A stretch of 27,338 bases of DNA, taken from positions 1 to 27,338 of the IMG/VR virus record IMGVR_UViG_3300033146_004023; one strand, 5' to 3'. Below, piece by piece: positions 14,682-21,914 of this stretch; the first letter of the stretch is position 1; every line of letters starts with the position of its first letter. A program made the translations under genes and the position numbers. The notes beneath the pieces were generated by a model. That model saw only the letters and a list, made by a program, of their open reading frames with translations. It did not search any database and was not told the DNA's origin. Origin of the DNA: a virus.

Positions 14682-15014
14682 TTACTTAATAATCCCAAGC
14701 TTAATAGCCACTCTCTTCACAATGGACTTCTTTTCCTCATATAATTCACACTTTAACTCTTTATTTTTATCCTGAGGATTCCAAGCCGCATGAGAGTGTC
14801 TGCCTGCATGAGAGTATGTATATGAAACATTTTCTGGGTGAGAGCATGATTCATATGTTTCCCAACCATCAACATCATAGATAGACTCACTAAAGAATTT
14901 ACAATTTTTGCAGAAAACTCCTTTTCCCGGAAGTTCATATCCTTCTATAGGAGTTCTTTCAGGCTCTTTATTTGATGTCTTAGAATAAAATTCTGTTTCT
15001 GTGATATTAATCAT
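14682..15014 (-). CDS. Small zinc-ribbon protein, 110 aa
   Basis: The chosen start (MINITETEF) overlaps the TGA of the upstream gene as ATGA, implying coupled translation. CKNCKFF near residue 36 and later CSHPEN and KCELYEE supply four cysteines, plus His-rich SHAGRHSHAAW between them; a zinc or iron-sulfur site is likely. The C-terminus is basic (KKSIVKRVAIKL). No precise family recognised. Confidence 0.72.
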   Translation of the reverse strand: MINITETEFYSKTSNKEPERTPIEGYELPGKGVFCKNCKFFSESIYDVDGWETYESCSHPENVSYTYSHAGRHSHAAWNPQDKNKELKCELYEEKKSIVKRVAIKLGIIK

Positions 15015-15808
15015 TTTGTGCACCCCCACTCTTTATTTAGAACACTTAATAAGAATTTATTTACCTTATCAGCATCTGGTTTTTCAGGAAGATTTGATTT
15101 AAGCAAAAGAATATCTACTTCATCAAGAATATCACTTACCTCATCAATAATTTTCTGTGTACTATGTTTGCCTTCTTTGATCTCCCTAATGTAATCTGCA
15201 TTTTTAAGGGGAAATTTAATGAACTCTGTTTTCAGAAGCTCTTTGACTTCTAAACTTATGCGTAAACTATGACTGAGGGACTTAAAATCCGTTTTTGATT
15301 CTGTCTGTGCTGTAGATTTTGTCCTATTTCCAAATTGATTGTATAACTTCATAACTCTCTCAATAAAATATTGACCCGAAACATTCCCCTCAAACATTTT
15401 ACCCAATATAGATACATATTCTACATCATCATATGTGCCTGAACCCCTTGGTCCTGGAGCCATGACAAATTTGATATACTTATACTCTTTAGCATTGATA
15501 AATTTTTTCATATCATCAAACAAAAACTCACCAATTTTGTTTGATTTGCCAATGGTTTCAATTGGTGATTTTTCTAAAAAATCTTTTACAAAAGTATCTA
15601 ATTCATTGTATCTAGCACCTTTAATCCCAAACTTTTTGGTTTGACCTAAAGCGTAACCCACGAAAGATTTCATATTTCTATTTAGAAATAATTTATAATT
15701 ATCTTTAATATTAGAAACAACCTCATCTTTTTTATAAATTATAGTATCTTCATAATCCATAATTCCTTTAATTTCATATTTTCTTAGTAATTTTTCTGTT
15801 TCTGACAT
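15011..15808 (-). CDS. C-terminal piece of COG3541-type nucleotidyltransferase
   Basis: 265 aa from the ATG at 15808, preceded by AAGGAAAG and only 11 nt after the HNH stop. The body matches the C-terminal half of the predicted nucleotidyltransferase family that includes YcgL: NRNMKSFVGYALGQTKKFG, then GARYNEL, and later KSLSHSLRISLEVKELL followed by FPLKNADYIREIKEGK. A head of about 20 residues (MSETEKLLRKYEIKGIMDYE) precedes the homologous part. The catalytic GS...DxD region is on the gene at 16809-17270. I infer that the two products associate to give one enzyme. A C-terminal stop overlaps the next gene. Confidence 0.75.
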   Translation of the reverse strand: MSETEKLLRKYEIKGIMDYEDTIIYKKDEVVSNIKDNYKLFLNRNMKSFVGYALGQTKKFGIKGARYNELDTFVKDFLEKSPIETIGKSNKIGEFLFDDMKKFINAKEYKYIKFVMAPGPRGSGTYDDVEYVSILGKMFEGNVSGQYFIERVMKLYNQFGNRTKSTAQTESKTDFKSLSHSLRISLEVKELLKTEFIKFPLKNADYIREIKEGKHSTQKIIDEVSDILDEVDILLLKSNLPEKPDADKVNKFLLSVLNKEWGCTK

Positions 15809-15819
15809 TCTACTTTCCT

Positions 15820-16692
15820 TTATATTATATCTTTTAACTCCACCGAACACTTTTCTCTTTTTGAACAATTATCTTTATAATAAAGCATTTCCAAATTCTT
15901 AACTCCGCCAATGATATAAGGTAATATACCGTTTTTAAAACCTTCTAATTTACTATATCTATGGTCTAAATGATAAGCATTTTTGTTAAATTTATTATGA
16001 CCTCTCAACTCTATATTTTTAACAAATTTGGAATTCTTCTCTGTTTCTTTGCGAACCAATCTTAAATATAAATTAAAATCTGATAGCTCTTCTTGTTTTA
16101 ACCATTTACCATTATCTTCGAAATAAGTTCTTCTTGTTTCAGAACTCAAATAAAACTCTGTTCCAAATTTTTTAATACTTGTTTTTTTAGATTTTTCTTT
16201 CTTATCTTCTGTTTGTAAATAAAATTCTTTTCCATATTTATCCAAACAAGTTGCTTTTGATTTCTCTTGAATTACTTTTGATTTTAATGGATTATCAACA
16301 CCAAAATTTTTAATACAAGTTTCTTTCTTTTTCTGCTTTACTTTATCTGAACCACTTACATTTTTGCACCCATATTTCAATAAACAAGTTTCTTCACTCT
16401 TTTTCCTATTATTAAAAGTTTCACTACCATATTTTTCTAATTTTGTTTTCCTCTTTCTATCTTGAACACCTTCAACTTTCTGAGCACAAGAATTATCACC
16501 ACAACTATTGGTGTACCCTACTTTGAAGTTGATAAATTTTCTATTTTTATTACAGATAGGACAACTTACATCTTCTATACTATGGTATATTTTATATAAT
16601 TCTTCTGGTATTAGATTTAATTTTTTCAAATTAACGGATATAATACCGCCATTTTTATTTAAGAAATTTTCTTTTATGTATTGTTGAGTCAT
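15820..16692 (-). CDS. HNH homing endonuclease with KYG repeats
   Basis: 290 aa. The N-terminus has a zinc-finger-like set (CPIC, SCGDNSC). The middle has repeats around 'EKYG/KNFG' (LEKYGSETF, LKYGCKNV, IKNFGVDNP, LDKYGKEFYL, IKKFGTEFYL). The C-terminal HNH reads YHLDHRYSKLEGF, then NLEMLYYKDNCSKREK. It belongs to the same family as the gene at 10736-11836. It lies exactly between the two pieces of the nucleotidyltransferase and carries its own pseudoknot element and late promoter upstream. The start at 16692 has only a weak AGGGG ribosome site. Confidence 0.87.
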   Translation of the reverse strand: MTQQYIKENFLNKNGGIISVNLKKLNLIPEELYKIYHSIEDVSCPICNKNRKFINFKVGYTNSCGDNSCAQKVEGVQDRKRKTKLEKYGSETFNNRKKSEETCLLKYGCKNVSGSDKVKQKKKETCIKNFGVDNPLKSKVIQEKSKATCLDKYGKEFYLQTEDKKEKSKKTSIKKFGTEFYLSSETRRTYFEDNGKWLKQEELSDFNLYLRLVRKETEKNSKFVKNIELRGHNKFNKNAYHLDHRYSKLEGFKNGILPYIIGGVKNLEMLYYKDNCSKREKCSVELKDII

Positions 16693-16716
16693 TTGATGAA
16701 CCCCTATAATTAATTT

Positions 16717-16805
16717 TATAAGAGTGTAGATTTGACGGGTCTACATTATATATACACTATTAGAGACCCGCCAGAGCAAATAGTGTATATATAATATCTC
16801 TTATA
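16717..16805 (-). ncRNA. Structured pseudoknot element before the HNH gene (copy 3)
   Basis: Minus strand: P1 TATAAGAG (16798-16805) with CTCTTATA (16717-16724). P2 is a perfect 17-bp stem, 16779-16795 with 16745-16761. The pseudoknot pairs GGCGGGTCT (16764-16772) with AGACCCGTC (16734-16742), 9 bp with one G-U. P1 is identical to copy 1, while P2 and the pseudoknot stem differ in sequence and keep pairing. The P2 loop shares GCTCTG with copy 1, and the leader to the gene is also similar. Confidence 0.75.
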
Positions 16806-16808
16806 TAA

Positions 16809-17270
16809 TTATTTATATTTTAGTTTTTTGAGTAAATCCTTAATATTATCTCCTTTTTTAATAACCTTTTTAATATCTTCAATAGAAAAATTTTCTTCAA
16901 TTTCAATTAATTCTTTTGATTTAATACCTTCGGTAAACATTGAGTGAAGAACATCAATAGCACCTGTTTCAGAATTCTGTAATTGATTAAAAAAGCTGTA
17001 AATACTATGTAAAGTAAAATCAATATCTTCTGCCGAGTTTCTCACTTTTGAGTTATTGGTATCTCTAACATAAGAGCTTAAATCTTTTTTCAGCATCACC
17101 GATTCTTTAGAAGGAATGAAGATACCTTTTAGGTCTGTATCTGAATTTTCATTATCTGTTCCATATAATTTTGAACCACTCACAGTAACATAGATTACTG
17201 TGGCTCCTGTTTTTTCCTCAAACTCCTTAATATAGAGTTCCATTTTATTTTTTAAATCTAATTTGGTCAT
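16809..17270 (-). CDS. N-terminal (catalytic) piece of COG3541-type nucleotidyltransferase
   Basis: 153 aa. It starts at 17270 after AAAGGATTAAAA. Catalytic residues are clear: VSGSKLYGTDNENSDTDLKG holds the GS motif and the two metal-binding Asp (DTD) of the polymerase-beta fold, followed by IFIPS. DIDFTLHSIYSFF and AIDVLHSMFTE also match the family. Homology ends there. A tail of about 40 residues follows and finishes VIKKGDNIKDLLKKLKYK. The stop abuts the endonuclease module. The remainder of the enzyme is at 15011-15808. The tail end resembles that of the metallopeptidase N-piece (TIKKRKFKDLKEL), the other split gene here. Confidence 0.8.
   Translation of the reverse strand: MTKLDLKNKMELYIKEFEEKTGATVIYVTVSGSKLYGTDNENSDTDLKGIFIPSKESVMLKKDLSSYVRDTNNSKVRNSAEDIDFTLHSIYSFFNQLQNSETGAIDVLHSMFTEGIKSKELIEIEENFSIEDIKKVIKKGDNIKDLLKKLKYK
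16810..16817 (-). promoter_or_regulatory. T4-type late promoter overlapping the N-piece stop
   Basis: TATAAATA on the minus strand covers the last sense codons and stop of the nucleotidyltransferase N-piece. It would drive the pseudoknot and HNH gene late. Confidence 0.5.
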
Positions 17271-17317
17271 TTTTAATCCTTTAAATTTTCTTTCAAATCA
17301 AATACAGACTTTTAATT

Positions 17318-17591
17318 CTATAATTCTTTCAAGTATTTTTTTGGGTAATTCTTAATAAAATTTAATAAAACTCTTTCTGTTTCTTCATAATGCTTTTTCT
17401 ATTTTGTCGTTTTCTGAACAATTCCAGCATAATAATTTGTTTTCGTGACCAGCTTCCACATCAAAGATTTCATTAAATCCTCTTAAATCTTCCATTGATG
17501 TTACCATTAATGATTTATTACAACAATCACAAATATATTCTAAGCTATCAAATACTGTATATTCACAATCACTTTCTTTTGAAATTATCAT
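17318..17591 (-). CDS. Small zinc-ribbon protein, about 90 aa (one-base frameshift)
   Basis: It starts at 17591 (MIISKESDCEYTVFD). ICDCCNKSL and LLCWNCSEND provide two cysteine pairs for one zinc. As read, the frame ends at 17385. Removing one base from the five-base run at 17394-17398 extends it with IEKHYEETERVLLNFIKNYPK and a stop at 17318. The extended end is helical and convincing, so I take it as the true end. It precedes the nucleotidyltransferase N-piece. Confidence 0.6.
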
Positions 17592-17592
17592 A

Positions 17593-17658
17593 TTAGGCTA
17601 CCTTTCTTCTCTCAAATTCTTTCTCGAATTTGGTATAATCCAATTTCTGAACTTGCAT
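17593..17658 (-). CDS. Possible 21-aa peptide ORF
   Basis: MQVQKLDYTKFEKEFERRKVA, with a stop four bases before the next gene's ATG. The composition is plausible for a short leader or small phage peptide, but no strong ribosome site is visible. Confidence 0.3.
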   Translation of the reverse strand: MQVQKLDYTKFEKEFERRKVA

Positions 17659-17684
17659 TTTATTTAATCTTTTTCTAATATATA

Positions 17685-17706
17685 TATAGGAGCTTCTTCT
17701 CCTATA
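17685..17706 (-). promoter_or_regulatory. Hairpin containing a ribosome-site-like sequence
   Basis: TATAGGAG pairs perfectly with CTCCTATA around a six-base loop (AAGAAG on the minus strand). It lies in the leader between the 17746-17779 promoter and the small genes. It may act as an RNA control element or processing site; the role is unknown. Confidence 0.4.
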
Positions 17707-17745
17707 AAATATGAGCAAAGTTTTTTATAATATTTCCTTGTTTCT

Positions 17746-17779
17746 TTATATAATAGTTATACCATAAAGAATCTTAAAC
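17746..17779 (-). promoter_or_regulatory. Promoter-like box (TTTAAG ... TATTATATAAAG)
   Basis: The minus strand has GTTTAAGATTC, TTTATGG, then TATAACTATTATATAAAG, resembling the TTTAAG plus -10 arrangement of the boxes at 4532-4570, 9557-9599 and 20506-20544. Confidence 0.4.
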
Positions 17780-17784
17780 ATGCA

Positions 17785-18048
17785 TTAATTTGTTTTTTCA
17801 AGCTCTTCAATTATTTTTTCATACCTTTCTACATTAATCCTATTTTGTTCTGTTAAGTTCATAATTGTCTCCTCACTTTGTTTACTGGCCATTTCAAAAC
17901 CTAATATATAGTTAAACATTTCATCACTCGTGTTTGTTATGTGAATTGGTTTATTTTCTTTCACAAGTGTATAGTGCTCACCATTATAATCAATGAAAAA
18001 ATTATTTTCTTCAAGAAATTTTCTGAATATCTCTGCTCTATTAGTCAT
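17785..18048 (-). CDS. Hypothetical protein, 87 aa
   Basis: A compact start (MTNRAEIFRKFLEENNF) is followed by strands (GEHYTLVKENKPIHITN) and a C-terminal coiled-coil-like helix (QNRINVERYEKIIEELEK). The start overlaps the upstream stop as TAATG, making it the last gene of the TelA-like operon. No family recognised. Confidence 0.7.
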   Translation of the reverse strand: MTNRAEIFRKFLEENNFFIDYNGEHYTLVKENKPIHITNTSDEMFNYILGFEMASKQSEETIMNLTEQNRINVERYEKIIEELEKTN

Positions 18049-18848
18049 TAATAATCTCCTTTATATTGATATTTTACCACAAAATCTTTATTTTTATTAT
18101 TTATCCTATTTAACAATTTTATAAGTACATTACCATTTTTGGGAGCATAGACATAAATGACTTCTTTCATTCCTATTTTCAGAATATCCGGATTATCAAT
18201 ATAAGGTCTTAATCCTGAAACAAGGTTTAACCTATCCTTCATAGTATATACATTGTGCCAATGGTCATCTTCTCCTTCGAGACCACTAAAAATAAATTCT
18301 TGAATAAGTTGTTCATTTCCTTTAAAAAATTTAGAGAATTTAATAATCTCTTGCTTCATTTTTTCGTTAGCTAACCTATGAATTAAGTTTTTTCCTTTTC
18401 TATTCAGCTTATTGGATTTTATATTAAGAAATTTCGAGGCCATATTAAAAGTTTCAAGGTATTGAATATAAAAAATACCCTCATCTATTCTATTAAGGTG
18501 TGTTTTATGAACTTTATCTTTTGATGCCAATGAACAGGAACTTAGTAGCATATCTGATGATATAACACTAGGAGATGTTCCCTGAATATTAAAATAAATT
18601 CCTTTTTCTATATCATCATCTGTATTTTTGAAGCCACCCTCTATATCTGCAGTTTTTCCTAACATAGCAAGATTATTGATTAATATTTCTTTTTGTGTTT
18701 TGGTCAGTTCTGGCACCTCTGATTCATTATCATACTTCTCAATTATTTCTATTCTTTTATCATTAAGTCGAACAATATTATAGAAGTCTTTTCTGATTTT
18801 ATTTAGTGTTTTTTGCTCTTTACTAAATTTCTTTAAGAAATTTAACAT
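18048..18848 (-). CDS. Hypothetical protein, 266 aa
   Basis: No family recognised. The N-terminus is helical and basic (MLNFLKKFSKEQKTLNKI). The centre has SPSVISSDMLLSSCSLASKD, and a mixed C-terminal region contains EGEDDHWHNVYTMKDRLNLV and VIYVYAPKNGNVLIKLL. No membrane segment. The start at 18848 follows AAGGATAAAA. It is the third gene of the TelA-like operon and is coupled by overlap to the 87-aa gene. Confidence 0.75.
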   Translation of the reverse strand: MLNFLKKFSKEQKTLNKIRKDFYNIVRLNDKRIEIIEKYDNESEVPELTKTQKEILINNLAMLGKTADIEGGFKNTDDDIEKGIYFNIQGTSPSVISSDMLLSSCSLASKDKVHKTHLNRIDEGIFYIQYLETFNMASKFLNIKSNKLNRKGKNLIHRLANEKMKQEIIKFSKFFKGNEQLIQEFIFSGLEGEDDHWHNVYTMKDRLNLVSGLRPYIDNPDILKIGMKEVIYVYAPKNGNVLIKLLNRINNKNKDFVVKYQYKGDY

Positions 18849-18857
18849 TTTTTATCC

Positions 18858-19412
18858 TTAATCTTTTAATAATACTTCAAAAGCAGATGCTATTGTTTCC
18901 ATTTGCTTCATTATTTTATCGAATTTATCAACATCAACAGAATTCAAAGAGTCAATTCTTTTATTCCAATTCCCTAATGTTTCAGCAACTGTATTACTCA
19001 ATTTGGCAATATCATCATTGGTTTTTTTCTGGATAGATTTAACCATTAATTCAAAGTTTTGCTCTTGAATATTAATTTGTTTATGAACTTCTTGCATTTG
19101 CTCAGCTATATCTGATTGAACTTGCTCATAAAAGGCTCTATGTTCATCTTGCTCAATATTATGACGCTCTAATGTTTTTACAATTAAATCATAACGAGAT
19201 TTACCATTCTTAATTTTACTGATAATTCTATCGTTTTTGGTATAAATTTCTTCATTGTTATTAAGGGTAATACAGCACTCCCCATTATCTTCAGAAATTT
19301 TATTAATTTCTGAGTAATAGTAGTTTGTGTCTTTCCCTCTAAATGAAGTAATTTCTTCAAGTTCTTCAGAAGTTAGTTTCCCTAACTCCTCAGCTGTATA
19401 AAAGTTCTTCAT
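18858..19412 (-). CDS. Coiled-coil protein, partner of the TelA-like gene
   Basis: 184 aa. The N-terminus is FYTAEELGKLTSEELEEITS, then a short strand region (CCITLNNNEEIYTKNDRI). From about residue 75 to the end it is a long helical coiled-coil (EQDEHRAFYEQVQSDIAEQ, KRIDSLNSVDVDKFDKIMK). The start overlaps the TelA-like stop as TAATG, so the two are made together and probably interact through their helices. No enzyme motif. Confidence 0.72.
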   Translation of the reverse strand: MKNFYTAEELGKLTSEELEEITSFRGKDTNYYYSEINKISEDNGECCITLNNNEEIYTKNDRIISKIKNGKSRYDLIVKTLERHNIEQDEHRAFYEQVQSDIAEQMQEVHKQINIQEQNFELMVKSIQKKTNDDIAKLSNTVAETLGNWNKRIDSLNSVDVDKFDKIMKQMETIASAFEVLLKD

Positions 19413-20482
19413 TATTCTGCTCCTGATGCTGAATTTTCTTTAATTTGAGCCTCTTGAATTCCTTCAATCTGCATTTCTAATGCTTTTGCTTCAGCATTTC
19501 TTCTCATTTCAATTTGATTGCTTGTGTCAACCTCAATTTGTTTTAGAGTTTCATAGTTACTTACAGTCGTCTTAATATGTTTAACTCTTGCTTGAGTTAA
19601 TGTTTTATTGAATTCCTCATTTCTTTTTGCAGATTCTCTATAAAATTCAATATCTGTTCCATCTGAAAGAGATTTGGTAACATCCACAATAAGATTTTGA
19701 ATATTGTTTGTGCTTGTTCTGGTAATTTCATTACTTAAATCTTCCAATGTATTCATCATTTCAACAGCATCTTTAATACTGTTGATTGTTCCTACAATAT
19801 TAAGTGAGTTGCTTAATGTGTTTTTAAGAGTTGGCAATGTTTTACTAATCTTAATCATTAAGTTTTCCATAAGTTCAATAATAAAATTAATTTGGTTGTA
19901 AATCATTTCTTTTGAAATGCGGTCTTGAGATTGAGCAATAATTGACATATCTAATGCTCTCATTTTGTCTGCAACTGATGGAGGATTAGCTATAATAGTA
20001 TCTAATTGCTCAATATACTTTCCTAATTGCATTTCTTGTGAAATTAAGTTGTCTCTCATTTCTTCAGCCATAATAGTCAATTCAACCAATCTTTTTTTCT
20101 TAGTTTCAAAACTTTCGAAAATATCCTCAAGGACCTCTTTAACCCCAGAATCTTTCATATACTGAACATGTACTTCTTGAACTTTTTCTTTAGCCCAATT
20201 TCCTATCAAAGGAAGTGATGTTAGTTGATTATAAGCCTGTTCTCTAACTGATTTCTTTTCTCCGTTGGCAAATGAAGTGAGATATTGTTTAGCTCTAATG
20301 ACTTCATCTGATATTTCATTTAACTCATCCATTTGAATTTTGCCAGTAACAGATTCATTAGCAACTTCCATTTCTTTGATAAAAGCATTAAATTCAACTT
20401 CTAATTCAGTAATGGTACTTTGAGGAAGATTTGATTCCTCTGTCAACTTTACTTCCACAATATTTCCTTGTTTCTTTGACAT
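19412..20482 (-). CDS. TelA-like (toxic anion resistance family) coiled-coil protein
   Basis: 356 aa, all helical. The overall plan fits TelA/KlaA-type proteins (PF05816): a helical repeat region with FETKKKRLVELTIMAEEMR and an LGKYIEQLDTII helix, then NQINFIIELMENLMIKISKTLP, where family members have an 'L...I..TiP.wk' stretch. It then continues helical to a Glu-rich end. TelA members occur in tellurite-resistance and phage-inhibition loci, but their biochemistry is unclear. The start at 20482 follows AAGGAAAG and the promoter box at 20506-20544. It leads a four-gene operon. The family call is from pattern only and could be wrong. Confidence 0.5.
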   Translation of the reverse strand: MSKKQGNIVEVKLTEESNLPQSTITELEVEFNAFIKEMEVANESVTGKIQMDELNEISDEVIRAKQYLTSFANGEKKSVREQAYNQLTSLPLIGNWAKEKVQEVHVQYMKDSGVKEVLEDIFESFETKKKRLVELTIMAEEMRDNLISQEMQLGKYIEQLDTIIANPPSVADKMRALDMSIIAQSQDRISKEMIYNQINFIIELMENLMIKISKTLPTLKNTLSNSLNIVGTINSIKDAVEMMNTLEDLSNEITRTSTNNIQNLIVDVTKSLSDGTDIEFYRESAKRNEEFNKTLTQARVKHIKTTVSNYETLKQIEVDTSNQIEMRRNAEAKALEMQIEGIQEAQIKENSASGAE

Positions 20483-20505
20483 ATTCTTTCCTTCTTATTT
20501 TGTTA

Positions 20506-20544
20506 TATAATTATAATCTAACAAATATTAAAACCTACTTAAAT
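20506..20544 (-). promoter_or_regulatory. Recurrent promoter box before the TelA-like operon
   Basis: The minus strand reads ATTTAAGT AGG TTTTAAT, ten further bases, then TTATAATTATA. Layout and spacing match the box at 4532-4570 exactly, with most differences in the ten-base spacer. Confidence 0.55.
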
Positions 20545-20549
20545 CTGAA

Positions 20550-20678
20550 CTAAATATAAGTTTTCTTCTTGAATCCTTTTGATTTATTCTTTTCAATTTT
20601 ATTATAACTCTTACCCATTAATATAAACAGGGCACCGATAGTAAATAGAAAAATTGTAATTATCATAAACTGTATCAT
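20550..20678 (-). CDS. Small single-pass membrane protein, 42 aa
   Basis: The ATG at 20676-20678 follows AAGGAATT. MIQFMIITIFLFTIGALFIL is one membrane-spanning helix, followed by a basic tail (GKSYNKIEKNKSK...). It is typical of tiny phage membrane proteins. A GGTATAATAAA -10-like sequence lies just upstream. It is the first minus-strand gene left of the divergence point. Confidence 0.55.
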   Translation of the reverse strand: MIQFMIITIFLFTIGALFILMGKSYNKIEKNKSKGFKKKTYI

Positions 20679-20729
20679 ATAATTCCTTTTTTATTTTTAT
20701 TATACCTTAATCGAGCTTAATTTTGTGTT

Positions 20730-20737
20730 TATAAATA
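20730..20737 (+). promoter_or_regulatory. T4-type late promoter, start of the rightward block
   Basis: TATAAATA on the plus strand, at the divergence between the leftward and rightward arms and directly upstream of pseudoknot copy 4. Confidence 0.6.
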
Positions 20738-20743
20738 ATAGTA

Positions 20744-20828
20744 TATAAGGGGTTTTTCTGCTATATACTATACTCTCACGCCAGACTGTATAGTATATAG
20801 CAGAATTAAGTCTGGGGAGACTCTTATA
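20744..20828 (+). ncRNA. Structured pseudoknot element (copy 4)
   Basis: Plus strand: P1 TATAAGGG (20744-20751) with CTCTTATA (20821-20828), one wobble. P2 is a perfect 18-bp stem, 20756-20773 with 20788-20805. The pseudoknot pairs CCAGAC (20781-20786) with GTCTGG (20810-20815). It has the same order of stems as copies 1 and 3, on the other strand and with different stem sequences. The leader after it (ATTAATTTTATAGGAT) is also similar. Confidence 0.75.
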
Positions 20829-20851
20829 AATTAATTTTATAGGATAAAAAT

Positions 20852-21914
20852 ATGAGAAAACTAACTAGAGAAGAAGCTCAGAAAAAATTACCCGACCATG
20901 TTGAATTATTAGATTATGTGCCTCACGGAGTGTGCCCATTTTATTGTGAAAAGCATAATCATGAGTTTAAAGGAAGTTTAGGCAAACAATGTAAATTCTG
21001 TTTGGGCAGATTGGTGGACGAAGAAGTATATGTAAATAGATTAGAAGAAATGAATCATATATTATTTCCTATTGAAAAATTTATAGACAATAAAACACCC
21101 ATTAACCACAAATGCTCTTGTGGATGTGGCAATATTTACACAAAATCTCCTCGTAAAGTTATAGCAAATAATCAATGTGGAGGAAGAGGTTTTTTCTCAT
21201 AAAGAAGGTAGTGATATGATTACTGATTCCAACTGCAGTATTATAAAAATTACTAATAATCATAGGACTTATACATTTCGATATGGCACTTGCAATAAAG
21301 ATTTTATTGATATACCTAAACATGGTGCAAATAGAAAAATGTGCAAAGATTGTAAAGCAAAAGAAATAGAAGAAAATCCTGTCAATAGAATAAAATATGA
21401 AGATTTTATATTATTATTGAAAAATAAAAATCTTAAAACAAATCTAATTGGTGAATACTTGTCTATGGGAACAGGCACTGAATTCAAGTGCCAATATTGT
21501 TCAAGAATATATGTGACTGCTCCTCGAACATTTCTGAATGATGTATCGTGTGGATGTCAAAGTTATTACTATCATGATAAAAAATATTACAAAAACAAAA
21601 AGACAATATTATATCTTATAAAGTATAATGAGTATTTTAAAGTAGGATTGACTATTTTTGCCAAAGAACCCTCTTTTGACATATTAAAAAAGCGATTTGG
21701 ATATGATATAAGGAGAGGCAATAAAGTCGAAATTATAGATTATATTATTCATGATAATGGTGCTTTATTGTATAGCATCGAAAACAAAATAAAAGCAAAA
21801 ATACCTCCGAACTTAAGAATAAAAAAGAGTGAAGTACAGATAAAGTCAGGATATAGTGAGATGTTCAAAGAAAACTTTATAAATAATCTTAAAGAGTATA
21901 AGGAGATAATATGA
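20852..21914 (+). CDS. Zinc-ribbon plus GIY-YIG-like homing endonuclease (one-base frameshift)
   Basis: The first frame (MRKLTREEAQKKLPDHVELL...) carries cysteine pairs such as CKFCLG and CSCGCGNIYTKSP, and stops at 21202. The frame resumes at the six-base run at 21190-21195 as FSHKEGSDMITD and continues with CKDCKAKE, CQYCSRIYVTAPRTF, and a C-terminal module: ILYLIKYNEYFKVGLT then LKKRFGYDI. The latter resembles GIY-YIG/T5orf172-type nucleases ('Y-L-I-K-...-KVG-T...RF'). The repeated 'C..C-x-I-Y-T-x-P-R' segments are those of phage Hef-like endonucleases. The whole protein would be about 354 aa. Its TGA overlaps the next ATG. Confidence 0.6.
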
